Positions 43,778-53,763 of a DNA stretch of 64,000 nucleotides are shown here, piece after piece (position 1 is the stretch's first letter; each line of letters begins with the position of its first letter). A program made the position numbers and the translations under genes. Below the pieces are notes generated by a model, which saw only the letters and a program-made list of their open reading frames with translations, was not told the DNA's origin and made no database searches. This DNA is from Alicyclobacillus kakegawensis NBRC 103104 (lineage in GTDB: Bacteria; Bacillota; Bacilli; Alicyclobacillales; Alicyclobacillaceae). The DNA lies in the NCBI RefSeq assembly GCF_001552655.1, contig NZ_BCRP01000002.1, positions 1-64,000 of the forward strand. The letters are read 5' to 3'.

Positions 43778-46408
43778 TTGCATACAGATAAAGGTCAACA
43801 CCTGTTGTTCACATCTAACATCTATGCTTTTGCACTTAACTTTCAGTCTTCCGCGCTGTTGACCATTTCGGTTCCGGCGATGCTGATACGGCTGGCTCCG
43901 GCCCAGCACACCATCGCCCTGGCGCAGTTGGCGACGCTCAGCGCCTTCGTGGCCATGATTGTCCCGCCGGCGGTCGGGGTCTGGGCCGACAGAGGGGTGC
44001 TCGGAGGCCGACACGGCAGCATCCGTATCGGCGGGGGGTTGAACGCGCTTGGCCTGGTGGGGATGTATCTCGCGCCCAGCGAGGCTTGGTTCATGTTCTG
44101 GTGCCTGGTGACCATGTTGGGACACAGTACGGCCACGGTCGCCTACCAGGCGCTGTGGTCAGAGGTGGTGCCAGAATCGATGCGGGGGCAGGCCTCCGGA
44201 TACAACGGAGCCGCCGTCCTGCTCGGGACCATATTTGGTCTCGGGACGGCTGCCTTGTCGCCGAAAGTATCGCTGCTGCCAATGGCCGGCGTGATCTTCG
44301 TGGGCTTTCTCGCCACCACTCTCTGCCTGCCCAAGGCGGGCGCGCCGACGCGCCGGGCCCTGCGCGTCCAGCGCAGCCGCGGCGACTTCGTGCGGATCTT
44401 TTTCGCCCAAACGCTGATCTCGTTCGGTATGACGCTCTTGATGACGTTTGTGCTGTACTTTTTTCACGATGTGCTGCACATATCCAATCCGTCCCAAGGG
44501 ACCGCGTTTGTGGCAGGTCTTTCACTCATTGGCTCAGTGTTCGCCAGTATCGCAATCGGCCGCTTAGCGGACTCCAACCGGCGCCGCCGCCTGACCGCCG
44601 TCTCCATTGTGCCGATGGCGCTCGCCGCCGGGGGGTTTGCCTTCCTGCAGGCGGAACGGTGGATTCTCGTGTTTGCCCTGGTCTTTGGGCTCGGTTTCGG
44701 TGGATTTTTGGCCACCAGCTGGGCGCTGACCGTCGATGTGCTGCCGGATAGGGAGCATGTCGGCCGCGACCTGGGCATTTGGGGCGTCGCATCGGCCATT
44801 CCCGCGGTCCTCGCGCCGATGGCGGGCGGCTGGGTGTTGACCAGCGCCGCCACCGCGACCATCGGCTATCGGCGCTTGTTCCTGCTTGCAGCGGCATCAT
44901 TCTTGGCGGGCGCCTTGGTGGTCTGGTCAATCCGCAGTCAGGGCCGCCTGCGCCGCGGTATGGGCCATCCGACTTTTGTGGACGATGGCCGGTCCGTCAG
45001 CGCAGAGCAGCCAGGGACGGTAGCTTATCCGTCGGCCAGTGCGCCCGCTGCGGCCGCGCCCGAGGCGCCTGGTCCGGGTTCGTCCCTCACACCGGCGTCC
45101 CCGTGGTGGGGCGTGCCGCTCCGGCTCTTGATTGCCGGCATCGTGGCCGGTTACGTGCGGCTCTGCTACCGGGTGCGTTTCGACGGGCCGCTGCCGCGGC
45201 TGGGCGGAGGGGCATTGATTGTGTCCAATCATCAACACGACCTGGAAGGCATGGTCATTCCCGCCTGGCTGAACCTGCGCCGGACCCACCGGCACCCGGT
45301 CTACTGCGCCGCCAGTCAACGCCTGTTTGAACCGGGGTTCTTGGCCTTCCGCGGCCCGGCGTGGCTGCGGCCGTTGCTCTACCGGTTGAACCTGGCGCCC
45401 CTGTTTCGCAGCATCGGGGTGCTGCCGATAGAAAACCAGCCGCTGGCGCGGCCGTTGCAGAGCTACGCCTACGAGGCGTTGCAGTTGCGCGGGAACGTAT
45501 CGTTGGGTGAGGTGTTTACCGCCCCGTGGTTGGAGCGGCTCGGCCTCTCCCCGGATCAACCGCTGTCCCGGCTGTGGAGTGTGCGTTGGGCCGAGCGCTC
45601 CATGGAGCGGATGCCGAGCACGTGCCTTGTCGATGACCTGCGCCGCCAGGTTCGCCGCGCGCAGCGCCAACGCATCCGCCAGCAACTGGACCAGATACGG
45701 GCCGTCCTGCTGTCCGGGAGGGCGCTTTACCTGACGCCGGAAGGGCGGTATTCTCAAGACGGAAAAATGATGCGGTTTCGGCAGTCGTACATAGAGTTGG
45801 CGCCACTCGCCAGGAACGTGTACGCGTTCTCGCTCAGCTACGATCCGTACGTGCACCGTTCCCTGAGCTTGTACGTGCGCGTGGGGCGCATTCCGCCAGA
45901 GGTGAAAACGGACGTGGCGGCGGTAAACGCGTGGGTTGCGGCGGCCAGGCCGGTGGTGGTGAGCCAAGTACTCTGCGACTGGCTGAGCACCTTGCCGCCG
46001 GGAACCGTGTTCAGCGCCGACGAAGCCCGGGAGGCCGTCCGCCAGCGTGTCCTGGACCTGCCGCCCGGGGCGCGGCTGGTCCCAGAGCTGGTCGACCCAA
46101 CGCAAACGACGCGGGCACTGCGGCGGGCGTTAGCGGGCATGGTGCGCCTGCACAGCTTGCGCCCGGCTGAGGGTGGCAAGTTTTGCCTGGCCGCGGTACA
46201 CAGGCATCCGATGTTTGCCGACGTGGAGGACATGGTGCGCTTTCAGGCGACCGTCTTTCGCGAGACCCGGGAGGCCCTGTGCCGGTTGGCCGGCAGCGAC
46301 GGCTGGGACGCCGACGTGTGTCCGCAAGAGGACATGGCCCTGCCGGTGTCCGCCCAGGTTTCCGCGCAGGCTGAAAGCACCACGGTGTCAGGAACCGATA
46401 CCCTATAG
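43778..46408 (+). CDS. MFS transporter fused to a PlsC-like acyltransferase
   Basis: About 876 residues. N-terminal MFS part (about 1-400, 12 helices), an Ala/Pro-rich linker (about 415-450), then an acyltransferase domain with SNHQHDLEGMV (block I), a likely phosphate-binding region, and LYLTPEGRYS (block III). The arrangement recalls LplT-Aas lysophospholipid flippase-acyltransferases. Block I has Glu where the HX4D motif normally has Asp. The frame starts with an ATG at 43754 without a site; TTG at 43778 has GGGGGGAG 9 nt upstream and is preferred. Confidence 0.85.
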   Translation: MHTDKGQHLLFTSNIYAFALNFQSSALLTISVPAMLIRLAPAQHTIALAQLATLSAFVAMIVPPAVGVWADRGVLGGRHGSIRIGGGLNALGLVGMYLAPSEAWFMFWCLVTMLGHSTATVAYQALWSEVVPESMRGQASGYNGAAVLLGTIFGLGTAALSPKVSLLPMAGVIFVGFLATTLCLPKAGAPTRRALRVQRSRGDFVRIFFAQTLISFGMTLLMTFVLYFFHDVLHISNPSQGTAFVAGLSLIGSVFASIAIGRLADSNRRRRLTAVSIVPMALAAGGFAFLQAERWILVFALVFGLGFGGFLATSWALTVDVLPDREHVGRDLGIWGVASAIPAVLAPMAGGWVLTSAATATIGYRRLFLLAAASFLAGALVVWSIRSQGRLRRGMGHPTFVDDGRSVSAEQPGTVAYPSASAPAAAAPEAPGPGSSLTPASPWWGVPLRLLIAGIVAGYVRLCYRVRFDGPLPRLGGGALIVSNHQHDLEGMVIPAWLNLRRTHRHPVYCAASQRLFEPGFLAFRGPAWLRPLLYRLNLAPLFRSIGVLPIENQPLARPLQSYAYEALQLRGNVSLGEVFTAPWLERLGLSPDQPLSRLWSVRWAERSMERMPSTCLVDDLRRQVRRAQRQRIRQQLDQIRAVLLSGRALYLTPEGRYSQDGKMMRFRQSYIELAPLARNVYAFSLSYDPYVHRSLSLYVRVGRIPPEVKTDVAAVNAWVAAARPVVVSQVLCDWLSTLPPGTVFSADEAREAVRQRVLDLPPGARLVPELVDPTQTTRALRRALAGMVRLHSLRPAEGGKFCLAAVHRHPMFADVEDMVRFQATVFRETREALCRLAGSDGWDADVCPQEDMALPVSAQVSAQAESTTVSGTDTL

Positions 46409-46420
46409 GAGGATGGTACG

Positions 46421-47545
46421 TTGACTTCAGGGCAACAGCGATTTACGAAGTTGATAGAGAGCCTGCCCGCATCGGTCCCGTTTGTGGGCCCGGAGACGCT
46501 TGAGCGGCAAACGGGGGTTGCCATCGCCTTGCGGCTGGGCGCCAACGAGAGTCCGTTTGGGCCTTCACCCAAGGCGCTGGCCGCTATGCAGGAACACTTG
46601 GCCGAGCTGGCGTGGTACGGGGACCCCGAAAATTACGACCTGCGCCAGGCCCTCGCCCAGCGGCACCAGGTTCCCTATGAAGCGATTTCCGTCGGCTGCG
46701 GGATTGACGACCTGCTGGGGCTGGTGGTGCGGGTGTTCGTGGAGCCGGGCGATGTGGTGGTCACATCGCAGGGGGCGTACCCGACGTTCAACTACCATGT
46801 CCACGGCTACGGAGGCCGGCTGCACTTTGTCCCCTACACGGACACGTTTCGCAATGACCTGCCGGCCCTGGCCCGGGCGGCGCAACAGGTGCGGGCGAAG
46901 CTCCTGTATTTGGCCAATCCCGACAACCCGACCGGATCGTACTACGACGGAACGGAACTGGCCGCTTTTCTTGATCAGGTTCCGGATTCATGCACCGTCA
47001 TACTCGATGAGGCCTACATGGAGTTCGCGCCCCCCGGAACGGCGCTGCCCATGGCGGTGGATGATCCGCGCTTGATTCGCATGCGCACCTTCTCCAAGGC
47101 GTACGGCATGGCCGGCGCCCGCATTGGCTACGCCATCGCACCGCCGGACGTGGTGGCCGCGCTGGACAAGGTCCGGCTTCACTTCGGGGTCGCTCGCATG
47201 GCCCAGGTCGGCGCCTTGGCCGCCCTCGGAGACGAAGAATTTGTGCGTCAGGTGGTGCAAGAGACGGCCAGGGGGCGAAGGGAGTATGGCGAGTTGGCCC
47301 AGCAGCTTGGATTCCGGGCGCTGCCCTCGGCGACCAACTTCGTGGCCATCGATGTGGGCAGTGAAGGGGTGGCGCGGCGGCTGGTCGATCAACTGTTTCA
47401 GCATGGGGTGTTCATTCGCATGCCCGGGGTCGCGCCGCTCAGCCGCTGCATTCGTGTGACGGTGGGCACCGCCGCCCAGCGGGCGGAACTGGCCCAGGTG
47501 CTGCCGCTGGTGGTGAACGAGGTGCTCGAAGGGGGACGCGTCTGA
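46421..47545 (+). CDS. PLP-dependent aminotransferase, HisC-like
   Basis: 374 residues, class I/II fold. RLGANESPFGPSP is the HisC-type N-terminus, NPDNPTGSYY and DEAYMEFA are cofactor contacts, and RTFSKAYGMAGARIGY contains the PLP lysine. HisC proteins are often broad, so it need not make histidine; no other his genes are nearby. TTG start at 46421 with GGAGGATGG 8 nt upstream. Stop and next start overlap (TGATG), coupling it to an omega-amidase-like gene, which suggests transamination with an amide donor. Confidence 0.88.
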   Translation: MTSGQQRFTKLIESLPASVPFVGPETLERQTGVAIALRLGANESPFGPSPKALAAMQEHLAELAWYGDPENYDLRQALAQRHQVPYEAISVGCGIDDLLGLVVRVFVEPGDVVVTSQGAYPTFNYHVHGYGGRLHFVPYTDTFRNDLPALARAAQQVRAKLLYLANPDNPTGSYYDGTELAAFLDQVPDSCTVILDEAYMEFAPPGTALPMAVDDPRLIRMRTFSKAYGMAGARIGYAIAPPDVVAALDKVRLHFGVARMAQVGALAALGDEEFVRQVVQETARGRREYGELAQQLGFRALPSATNFVAIDVGSEGVARRLVDQLFQHGVFIRMPGVAPLSRCIRVTVGTAAQRAELAQVLPLVVNEVLEGGRV

Positions 47546-48357
47546 TGCGGATTGCGCTGTGCCAGATGCAGGTGTGGCAGGGGCAGCGGGAGACCAATTG
47601 GCGTACGGCGGAGGGGATGCTGGAGGAAGCGGCCCGAGCCGGCGCCCAGGTGGCGGTGCTGCCGGAAATGTGGACGTGCGGCTACGACTTCGCCCGCCTG
47701 GATGAGCACGCCGAGGCCATCGACGGTCCCACCCGCCAACGCCTGGCCGCCGCGGCGCGTAGCCTTGGTCTGTGGGTGGTGGGGGGGTCTTGGCCGCTGC
47801 GGGACGCCGAGGGCGTGGCCAACGCCTCCCTGACGTTTGCCTCCGATGGGCAGTTGAAGCACGTTTACCGCAAGGTGCACCTGATTGGCCTGATGGACGA
47901 GGACAAATACCTTCGGGCGGGCCGCGAAGCTGCGACGTTTTCGCTCGACACGGTCGAGGCGGCGGTCATGATCTGCTACGACCTGCGGTTTCCGGAACTG
48001 GGCCGGCGCTATGCGCTGGCGGGGGCCAAGGTGCTGTTTGTACCGGCGGAATGGCCCCGACAGCGGGCCGCCCACTGGCGGACATTGTGCGTCGCCCGCG
48101 CCATTGAGAACCAGGCCTACGTGGTGGCGGTGAACATGGTGGGGTACAACGACAAGGACCAGTTTGCGGGCGGGTCCATGGTCGTGGATCCTTGGGGGGA
48201 GACGGTCGCCGAGTGCAATCCACAGCCAGGCGTTGTCTGTGTCGACATCGACTTGGCCAAGGTGGATCAGGTGCGGACGGCCATGTCGGTGCTACGCGAC
48301 GTGCGCCCGGACGTATATGGATCCGGAGAGAATCATTTGGGAATTACGACTTCATGA
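47545..48357 (+). CDS. carbon-nitrogen hydrolase (omega-amidase/MtnU-like)
   Basis: 270 residues, nitrilase superfamily. The catalytic triad is visible: E41 (PEMW), K110 (YRKVHL), C144 (ICYDLRFPE). The best family fit is omega-amidase, which hydrolyses alpha-ketoglutaramate or alpha-ketosuccinamate left after glutamine or asparagine transamination. Its translational coupling with the preceding aminotransferase supports this (as in MtnE/MtnU or glutamine transaminase pairs). Substrate not proven. Confidence 0.88.
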   Translation: MRIALCQMQVWQGQRETNWRTAEGMLEEAARAGAQVAVLPEMWTCGYDFARLDEHAEAIDGPTRQRLAAAARSLGLWVVGGSWPLRDAEGVANASLTFASDGQLKHVYRKVHLIGLMDEDKYLRAGREAATFSLDTVEAAVMICYDLRFPELGRRYALAGAKVLFVPAEWPRQRAAHWRTLCVARAIENQAYVVAVNMVGYNDKDQFAGGSMVVDPWGETVAECNPQPGVVCVDIDLAKVDQVRTAMSVLRDVRPDVYGSGENHLGITTS

Positions 48358-48385
48358 TAGTTTCCATTTTCAGGGTATCCTGTAC

Positions 48386-48414
48386 TTGTCACCATTCTGC
48401 CTGAGTGATAGGAT
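48386..48414 (+). promoter_or_regulatory. candidate promoter of odhAB
   Basis: TTGTCA (48386-48391), 17-bp spacer, TAGGAT (48409-48414). A GC stem CGCGCC/GGCGCG (about 48452-48471) follows in the leader before odhA. Confidence 0.45.
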
Positions 48415-48557
48415 CATTTCCGGCAGTTGTTTGCTGCCATGCACGCCGCGCCGCTGCAGGGGCGCGCTTTACTGTGTTTTCAGCATGTATGGCAAGCCGG
48501 ATTATTCCTCACGCTACGTATGGCGATTGAGCGATTCCGAGATGAGGAGATGGACGT

Positions 48558-51407
48558 ATGGCGAATGGGACACCAGCCGACACGCACAATCCGTGGCGGG
48601 AATTTGTCGGTCCCAATCTCGGGTACATCAACGAGTTGTATGAACGCTACCGTGAAGATCCGCAGTCGGTGGACGAGAGCGCGCGTGTGTTGTTTGACCA
48701 GTACGGTCCGCCGCCGCAGGATGAGACCGGTCCGTCGCCCGCACAGGCAAGCGCCGGGGCGCCGGATGTGCACGATTGGGAGAAGGTTCTGGCGGCCGCG
48801 GAGTTGGTCCGCAACATCCGTACATACGGACACTTGGCGGCCGAGATTGATCCGATAGACGATTCGGGCCGGGATACGCATTACTTGGAACCGGCCACCT
48901 ACGGCTTGACGGAGGCGGACTTGGCGCAGATCCCCGCCCGCCTGATTTGGCCGCAAGCGCCTTCCGATGTCGTCGACGGACGCACGGCCATCGCGCGCCT
49001 GCGCGAAATTTATACGCACTCGTTGGCGTATGAGTTTGAGCATGTGCATGTGGCGGAGGAGCGCGTCTGGCTGAACCAGATGGTGGAATCGGGGGCGTTC
49101 AAGCGCCCCCTCACCGCGGAGCAGCAGCGAGCGCTCTTGCGGCGGTTGTCGGAAGTGGAAGGGTTTGAACGGTTCCTGCACCGGACGTTTGTCGGCCAGA
49201 AGCGGTTCTCGATTGAAGGTGTCGACATCCTGGTGCCGATGCTCGACCACCTGATTCGCTGCGCGGTCGAGGCCGGGGCGCGCGACGTGATGATTGGCAT
49301 GGCGCACCGCGGTCGCTTGAACGTGTTGGCGCACGTTTTGGGCAAACCGTACGGCGTCATCTTCACCGAGTTCCACGCAGCCCCCAACAAGGAACTGGTG
49401 CCGTCCGAAGGGTCCATGGGTATCAATTACGGCTGGACCGGCGACGTCAAGTACCACTTGGGCATGGCGCGTTCGCTGACGGAGGGTGAGTCGGTACAGG
49501 TGCGGTTGACCCTGGCCAACAACCCGAGCCACCTTGAGGTCGTCAACCCGGTGGTGGAAGGGTTCACCCGCGCGGCCCAGGAGGACCGGCGGGGCGGCGG
49601 GGCGCCCAAACAGGACCCCAAGCGGGCCTTTGCGGTGCTGGTCCACGGCGACGCAGCGTTCTCGGGCGAGGGGGTGGTGGCTGAGACGCTCAACCTCTCC
49701 CGCCTGCCTGGGTACCAAACAGGCGGCACGATTCACATCATCACCAACAACAAGGTCGGGTTCACCACGGAGAGTTTTGACGGCCGCTCGACACGCTATG
49801 CGAGCGATTTGGCCAAAGGGTATGAAATCCCGATTGTGCACGTCAACGCGGATGACCCGGAGGCCTGCCTGGCCGCCATCTATCTGGCCTGCCAGTACCG
49901 TTCTCGCTTCCATCGTGATTTCTTGATTGACCTGATTGGCTATCGGCGCTGGGGCCATAACGAAATGGACGATCCGGCCGTGACCCAGCCGCTGATGTAC
50001 CAAAAGATCAACCAGCACAAGACGGTGCGGACGCTGTATGCGGATGCCCTCGTGCGCCAGGGTGTCGTGCAGCCAGAGGAAGTACAAAAGATGGAGCAGG
50101 ACGTGCAGCAGCGCTTGCAGCAGGAGTATCAGCGGGTGGCCCAGGGCGAGGTGGATCCGCCCAAGTCGCCGATCTCGGACGCCGGTCGGCCAGACCTGGT
50201 CCGCACAGCTGTCCCTGCAGAGCGCCTGCGCGCCATTAACCGCGCCCTGTTGACCTGGCCGGAAGGATTCACTGTGTATCCCAAACTGGCGCGCATCTTG
50301 AAGCGGCGCGAAACCAGCCTGGAGGGTGACGGGCGCGTGGATTGGCCGTTGGCCGAAGCGCTGGCGTTTGCCACCGTGCTCGAGGAGGGCACGCCGGTGC
50401 GCATCACGGGCCAGGACACGGAGCGCGGCACCTTCGCCCAGCGCCATCTGGTGTTGCACGACCCGAACACGGGCCGCACCTGGTCTCCGCTACAAGCCCT
50501 GCCGCAGGCGAAGGCCACCTTTGCCATCCACAACAGCCCCTTGACAGAGACAGGCGTGCTCGGTTTCGAGTACGGTTACAACGTGTTTGCTCCTGAGACC
50601 CTGGTGCTGTGGGAGGCCCAATACGGGGATTTTGCCAACGTAGCGCAGCCGATGTTTGACCAGTTCATCGCTGCCGGGCGCGCCAAGTGGGGCCAGGATT
50701 CCGGTTTGGTGATGCTGCTGCCGCACGGGTACGAGGGTCAGGGCCCGGAGCATTCGAGCGCTCGCCTCGAACGTTACCTGCAGCTGGCCGCCGAGGACAA
50801 CTGGGTGGTGGCGTATCTGTCCAGCGCTGCCCAGTACTTCCACCTGCTGCGGCGCCAGGCTGCGCGGTTGGGGACGCCCCACATGCGGCCGCTGGTGCTC
50901 ATGGCGCCGAAGAGCTTGCTGCGAAACCCGCGCACGTCCTCACCATGGCAGGAGCTTTGCGAGGGCGAGTTTCGGCCGATTGTGGAGCAGCCCGGCTTGG
51001 GACAGCAGCCGGACAAGGTCAGACGGCTCATCCTGTGCACCGGCAAGATGGCATTGGACCTGGAGGCAGCGTTGGAGTCGGCCGCCGAGAAGCCCGAGCA
51101 TGTGCACATCGTGCGCGTCGAGCAGCTGTATCCGTATCCGCAGGAGGAGATCGAGGCTGTGGTGAGCCGGTTCAGCAACCTGGAAGAGGTTGTCTGGGTG
51201 CAGGAAGAGCCGAAAAACATGGGCGCCTGGAATTACATGGAGCCGCGCATCCACGCGTCTGTGGCTGATCACATCACGGTCGGCTACATCGGCCGGCGCA
51301 GGCGGTCCAGCCCGGCGGAAGGGGAGCCGGATGTGCACAATGTCGAGCAGGCGCGCATTGTTTCGGAAGCGCTGCAGCTAAATGAGTCGAAGATAGCCGT
51401 GAAGTAG
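48558..51407 (+). CDS. odhA: 2-oxoglutarate dehydrogenase E1 component
   Basis: 949-residue thiamine-diphosphate enzyme, decarboxylates 2-oxoglutarate in the TCA cycle. N-terminal lipoyl-independent segment (FVGPNLGYINELYERYREDP), then the ThDP-binding signature GDAAFSGEGVVAETLNL...NNKVGFTT, GHNEMDDPAVTQPLMY, and the C-terminal transketolase-like domain (ITGQDTERGTFAQRHLVLHD, MLLPHGYEGQGPEHSSAR). Length normal. ATG at 48558 with GAGGAGATGG upstream. Operon with odhB, 12 bp apart. Confidence 0.97.
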   Translation: MANGTPADTHNPWREFVGPNLGYINELYERYREDPQSVDESARVLFDQYGPPPQDETGPSPAQASAGAPDVHDWEKVLAAAELVRNIRTYGHLAAEIDPIDDSGRDTHYLEPATYGLTEADLAQIPARLIWPQAPSDVVDGRTAIARLREIYTHSLAYEFEHVHVAEERVWLNQMVESGAFKRPLTAEQQRALLRRLSEVEGFERFLHRTFVGQKRFSIEGVDILVPMLDHLIRCAVEAGARDVMIGMAHRGRLNVLAHVLGKPYGVIFTEFHAAPNKELVPSEGSMGINYGWTGDVKYHLGMARSLTEGESVQVRLTLANNPSHLEVVNPVVEGFTRAAQEDRRGGGAPKQDPKRAFAVLVHGDAAFSGEGVVAETLNLSRLPGYQTGGTIHIITNNKVGFTTESFDGRSTRYASDLAKGYEIPIVHVNADDPEACLAAIYLACQYRSRFHRDFLIDLIGYRRWGHNEMDDPAVTQPLMYQKINQHKTVRTLYADALVRQGVVQPEEVQKMEQDVQQRLQQEYQRVAQGEVDPPKSPISDAGRPDLVRTAVPAERLRAINRALLTWPEGFTVYPKLARILKRRETSLEGDGRVDWPLAEALAFATVLEEGTPVRITGQDTERGTFAQRHLVLHDPNTGRTWSPLQALPQAKATFAIHNSPLTETGVLGFEYGYNVFAPETLVLWEAQYGDFANVAQPMFDQFIAAGRAKWGQDSGLVMLLPHGYEGQGPEHSSARLERYLQLAAEDNWVVAYLSSAAQYFHLLRRQAARLGTPHMRPLVLMAPKSLLRNPRTSSPWQELCEGEFRPIVEQPGLGQQPDKVRRLILCTGKMALDLEAALESAAEKPEHVHIVRVEQLYPYPQEEIEAVVSRFSNLEEVVWVQEEPKNMGAWNYMEPRIHASVADHITVGYIGRRRRSSPAEGEPDVHNVEQARIVSEALQLNESKIAVK

Positions 51408-51419
51408 GAGGGCAAGGCC

Positions 51420-52715
51420 GTGAGCGAGATTAAGGTCCCGGAGTTGGCGGAATCGATTGTGGAAGGCACGATTGCTACCTGGCTGAAACAGGTAGGCGAC
51501 ACGGTCCAGGCAGGGGAAGCGGTGGCGGAACTCGAGACGGACAAGGTGAACGTGGAAGTTGTCGCCAACGAAGCTGGAGTCCTGCAGGAGATTTTGAAGC
51601 AAGCAGGCGAGACGGTGCAGGTCGGCGAGACCATCGCCATTCTGGGAGCCGGTGCGCCGGCCGGGGAGGGAGCGCCGGCCGCCGCGCCCGCGTCCGAGCC
51701 GGCCCCGGCGCCGCAGACGGCGTCCGCCAACGCTGAGCAGGTCCCGGGTCAGGAGGGCCCGAAATATCAACCGCCGCTGGCGGCGCCCGCACCGCAAGCG
51801 GATGGTGGACAGGCCCTGGCGACGCCGGCCGCTCGCCGACTGGCAAAGGAGCGCGGTCTTGATCTGACGGCCGTCCCCAGCCGAGATCCGGCAGGACGCA
51901 TCACCGCCGGCGACGTGGCTGCGGCCGGTCAGGCGACTTTCGCGCCTGCCCCGGCCGCCCGTCCGAGTGCGCCGGCAGCCGCGTCGGCTCCGGCAACGCC
52001 GGCACCGTTTGGCGACAAGCGTGTGGAGCGGGTGCCGATGTCGCGTCGGCGTCAGACCATCGCCAAGCGTCTGGTCGAGGTGCAGCATACGGCGGCCATG
52101 CTCACCACCTTCAACGAGGTGGACATGACTGCCATCATGGACGTGCGCAAGCGTCGCAAGGACATGTTCAAGGAGCAGCACGGTGTCGGTCTCGGTTTTA
52201 TGTCGTTTTTCACCAAGGCCGTGGTCGGTGCGCTTAAGGCGTTTCCTCTGCTGAACGCGGAGATTCAGGGCACCGAGTTGGTGGTCAAGCACTACTACGA
52301 TATTGGCATCGCCGTCTCGACCGAAGGCGGTCTGGTCGTGCCTGTGGTGCGGGAAGCGGATCGCCTGACGTTTGCCGAGATTGAGCAGGAGATTGCCCGG
52401 TTGGCGAAGAAGGCGCGCGACAACAAGCTGAGCTTGGAGGACCTGCAGGGTGGCACGTTCACCATCACCAACGGCGGTGTGTTCGGATCGCTGTTCTCAA
52501 CCCCCATCCTGAATGGGCCACAGGTGGGCATCCTCGGCATGCACGGCATCAAGGAGCGTCCGGTTGCCGTCAACGGGCAGGTGGAAATTCGGCCGATGAT
52601 GTACCTGGCCCTGTCCTATGACCATCGCATTGTCGATGGCGCTGAAGCTGTGCAGTTCCTCGGCCGTATCAAGCAGATGATCGAAGACCCGGAGACATTG
52701 CTTTTGGAAGGCTGA
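51420..52715 (+). CDS. odhB: 2-oxoglutarate dehydrogenase E2 (dihydrolipoamide succinyltransferase)
   Basis: 431 residues. One lipoyl domain ([15 protein letters not shown], with the lipoyl Lys), an Ala/Pro-rich linker (about 82-135), the E3-binding domain ([16 protein letters not shown]...GRITAGDV, about 137-172), another linker, and the catalytic domain ending [14 protein letters not shown] with the catalytic His. GTG start at 51420 with GGAGGG. E3 (lipoamide dehydrogenase) is not in this window. Confidence 0.97.
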   Translation: MSEIKVPELAESIVEGTIATWLKQVGDTVQAGEAVAELETDKVNVEVVANEAGVLQEILKQAGETVQVGETIAILGAGAPAGEGAPAAAPASEPAPAPQTASANAEQVPGQEGPKYQPPLAAPAPQADGGQALATPAARRLAKERGLDLTAVPSRDPAGRITAGDVAAAGQATFAPAPAARPSAPAAASAPATPAPFGDKRVERVPMSRRRQTIAKRLVEVQHTAAMLTTFNEVDMTAIMDVRKRRKDMFKEQHGVGLGFMSFFTKAVVGALKAFPLLNAEIQGTELVVKHYYDIGIAVSTEGGLVVPVVREADRLTFAEIEQEIARLAKKARDNKLSLEDLQGGTFTITNGGVFGSLFSTPILNGPQVGILGMHGIKERPVAVNGQVEIRPMMYLALSYDHRIVDGAEAVQFLGRIKQMIEDPETLLLEG

Positions 52716-52731
52716 GGCGTACGCGATGCAT

Positions 52732-52772
52732 AACCACCCCGGCAAGTGTCATATTGCTTGGGGTGGTTTTCT
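52732..52772 (+). terminator. intrinsic terminator after odhB
   Basis: AACCACCCC-gg-CAAG, loop about 10 nt, CTTG-GGGTGGTT, then TTTTCTTGTTT. Confidence 0.85.
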
Positions 52773-52800
52773 TGTTTGCTCATGGAATTTGGGAAGGGGG

Positions 52801-53580
52801 ATGGTGGCCTTGCCGAGGACGCTGATGCTGCTGCACGGTCTCCTGAACTGGCATCCATGGGGGCGCCCGTTCCTGCGCGGGCTTGCGCGGGCACTGCCGC
52901 ATCATCGGGTCGTGCTCGTCTACACGGACGCGTGCACCCAGGTTTGGCGGCGTGATGTGGGGGGGGCAACGGTCTTCGGCTGCGGCCGCGATTGGCCGTA
53001 CCTGCCCGGGCGGGAGGTTTTGTCGGTGCAGGCGCGCCGGGTCCAGGTGAAGTGGGAGTTGCTGCGCCGAGAATGCGGATTGGCGGCTCCGATTGACGTC
53101 ATCGGCCACAGTTTAGGCGGACTGGTCGCCAGGCTGTTCGCAGAGCGTGAGCCCGGTTTGGTGCGCCACGTGGTCACCATCGCGACACCCCATCACGGGA
53201 CTCCGCTCGCCACACAGGGGCTTCAGCTGGCCGGCTGCTTGGGGTGGGGACAGGTTCTCCGGGAGCTCACACCAGCGGCAATGGCCGAGTTCAATCGAGA
53301 ACATGCGCCGCAGGCGTTGCGCCTCACTTCAGGCGGGCGCGTATTCACACTGCGCGGAAGAGCGAACGGCACTTTGCGGTACTGGGGGACCTGCGGAGAA
53401 GTGTGGTACGGGCAGCGGAGGCTGTTGCGGCGGTACGGCACGGCCAGCGACGGCTTGGTGCCTGACGATTCCGCGCTGTTGGACGGCGCCGTCCACCTCG
53501 GCGACTTTCCCTATGATCACCGCGCCCTCGTCCGCAGTGTCCAGGTGGCGCGGCGTATAGCCGAGGTACTGCGGGAATAG
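52801..53580 (+). CDS. alpha/beta-hydrolase, triacylglycerol lipase-like
   Basis: About 259 residues. Nucleophile elbow GHSLGGLVAR near residue 103, oxyanion region MLLHGLLNWHPWG, ATPHHGTPLA, the likely acid in TASDGLVPDDS and His in YDHRALVRS. No signal peptide is evident, so it may be cytoplasmic or leave by another route. Start uncertain: ATG at 52801 sits right against AAGGGGG; a TTG at 52810 has better spacing. Single gene behind the odhB terminator. Confidence 0.8.
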   Translation: MVALPRTLMLLHGLLNWHPWGRPFLRGLARALPHHRVVLVYTDACTQVWRRDVGGATVFGCGRDWPYLPGREVLSVQARRVQVKWELLRRECGLAAPIDVIGHSLGGLVARLFAEREPGLVRHVVTIATPHHGTPLATQGLQLAGCLGWGQVLRELTPAAMAEFNREHAPQALRLTSGGRVFTLRGRANGTLRYWGTCGEVWYGQRRLLRRYGTASDGLVPDDSALLDGAVHLGDFPYDHRALVRSVQVARRIAEVLRE

Positions 53581-53662
53581 CAGCTGACAAGCACTCCATG
53601 GCAACGCGTTTTGCAAGCAGGCGAAGTCTGGGTGGGCTGACTGCGTAACGATGGAATCTTCC

Positions 53663-53692
53663 TTGCCAATCCCCTGAGGTTTCGGGTATAGT
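53663..53692 (+). promoter_or_regulatory. promoter of the lacI-type regulator gene
   Basis: TTGCCA (53663-53668), 18-bp spacer, TATAGT (53687-53692). Confidence 0.6.
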
Positions 53693-53707
53693 GAGGACAG
53701 AAAGATC

Positions 53708-53747
53708 ATGAAACCGTTTTATGAAAATGTTTATGAAAGCGCTTATA
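53708..53747. promoter_or_regulatory. two LacI-type operators upstream of the regulator
   Basis: ATGAAACCGTTTTAT (53708-53722) and ATGAAAGCGCTTATA (53733-53747). Both have the imperfect-palindrome core AAAnCGnTTT or AAGCGCTT typical of LacI/GalR operators. They lie downstream of the promoter and just before the gene, fitting autorepression. Confidence 0.6.
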
Positions 53748-53763
53748 GGGCAGGGGACTGCGG

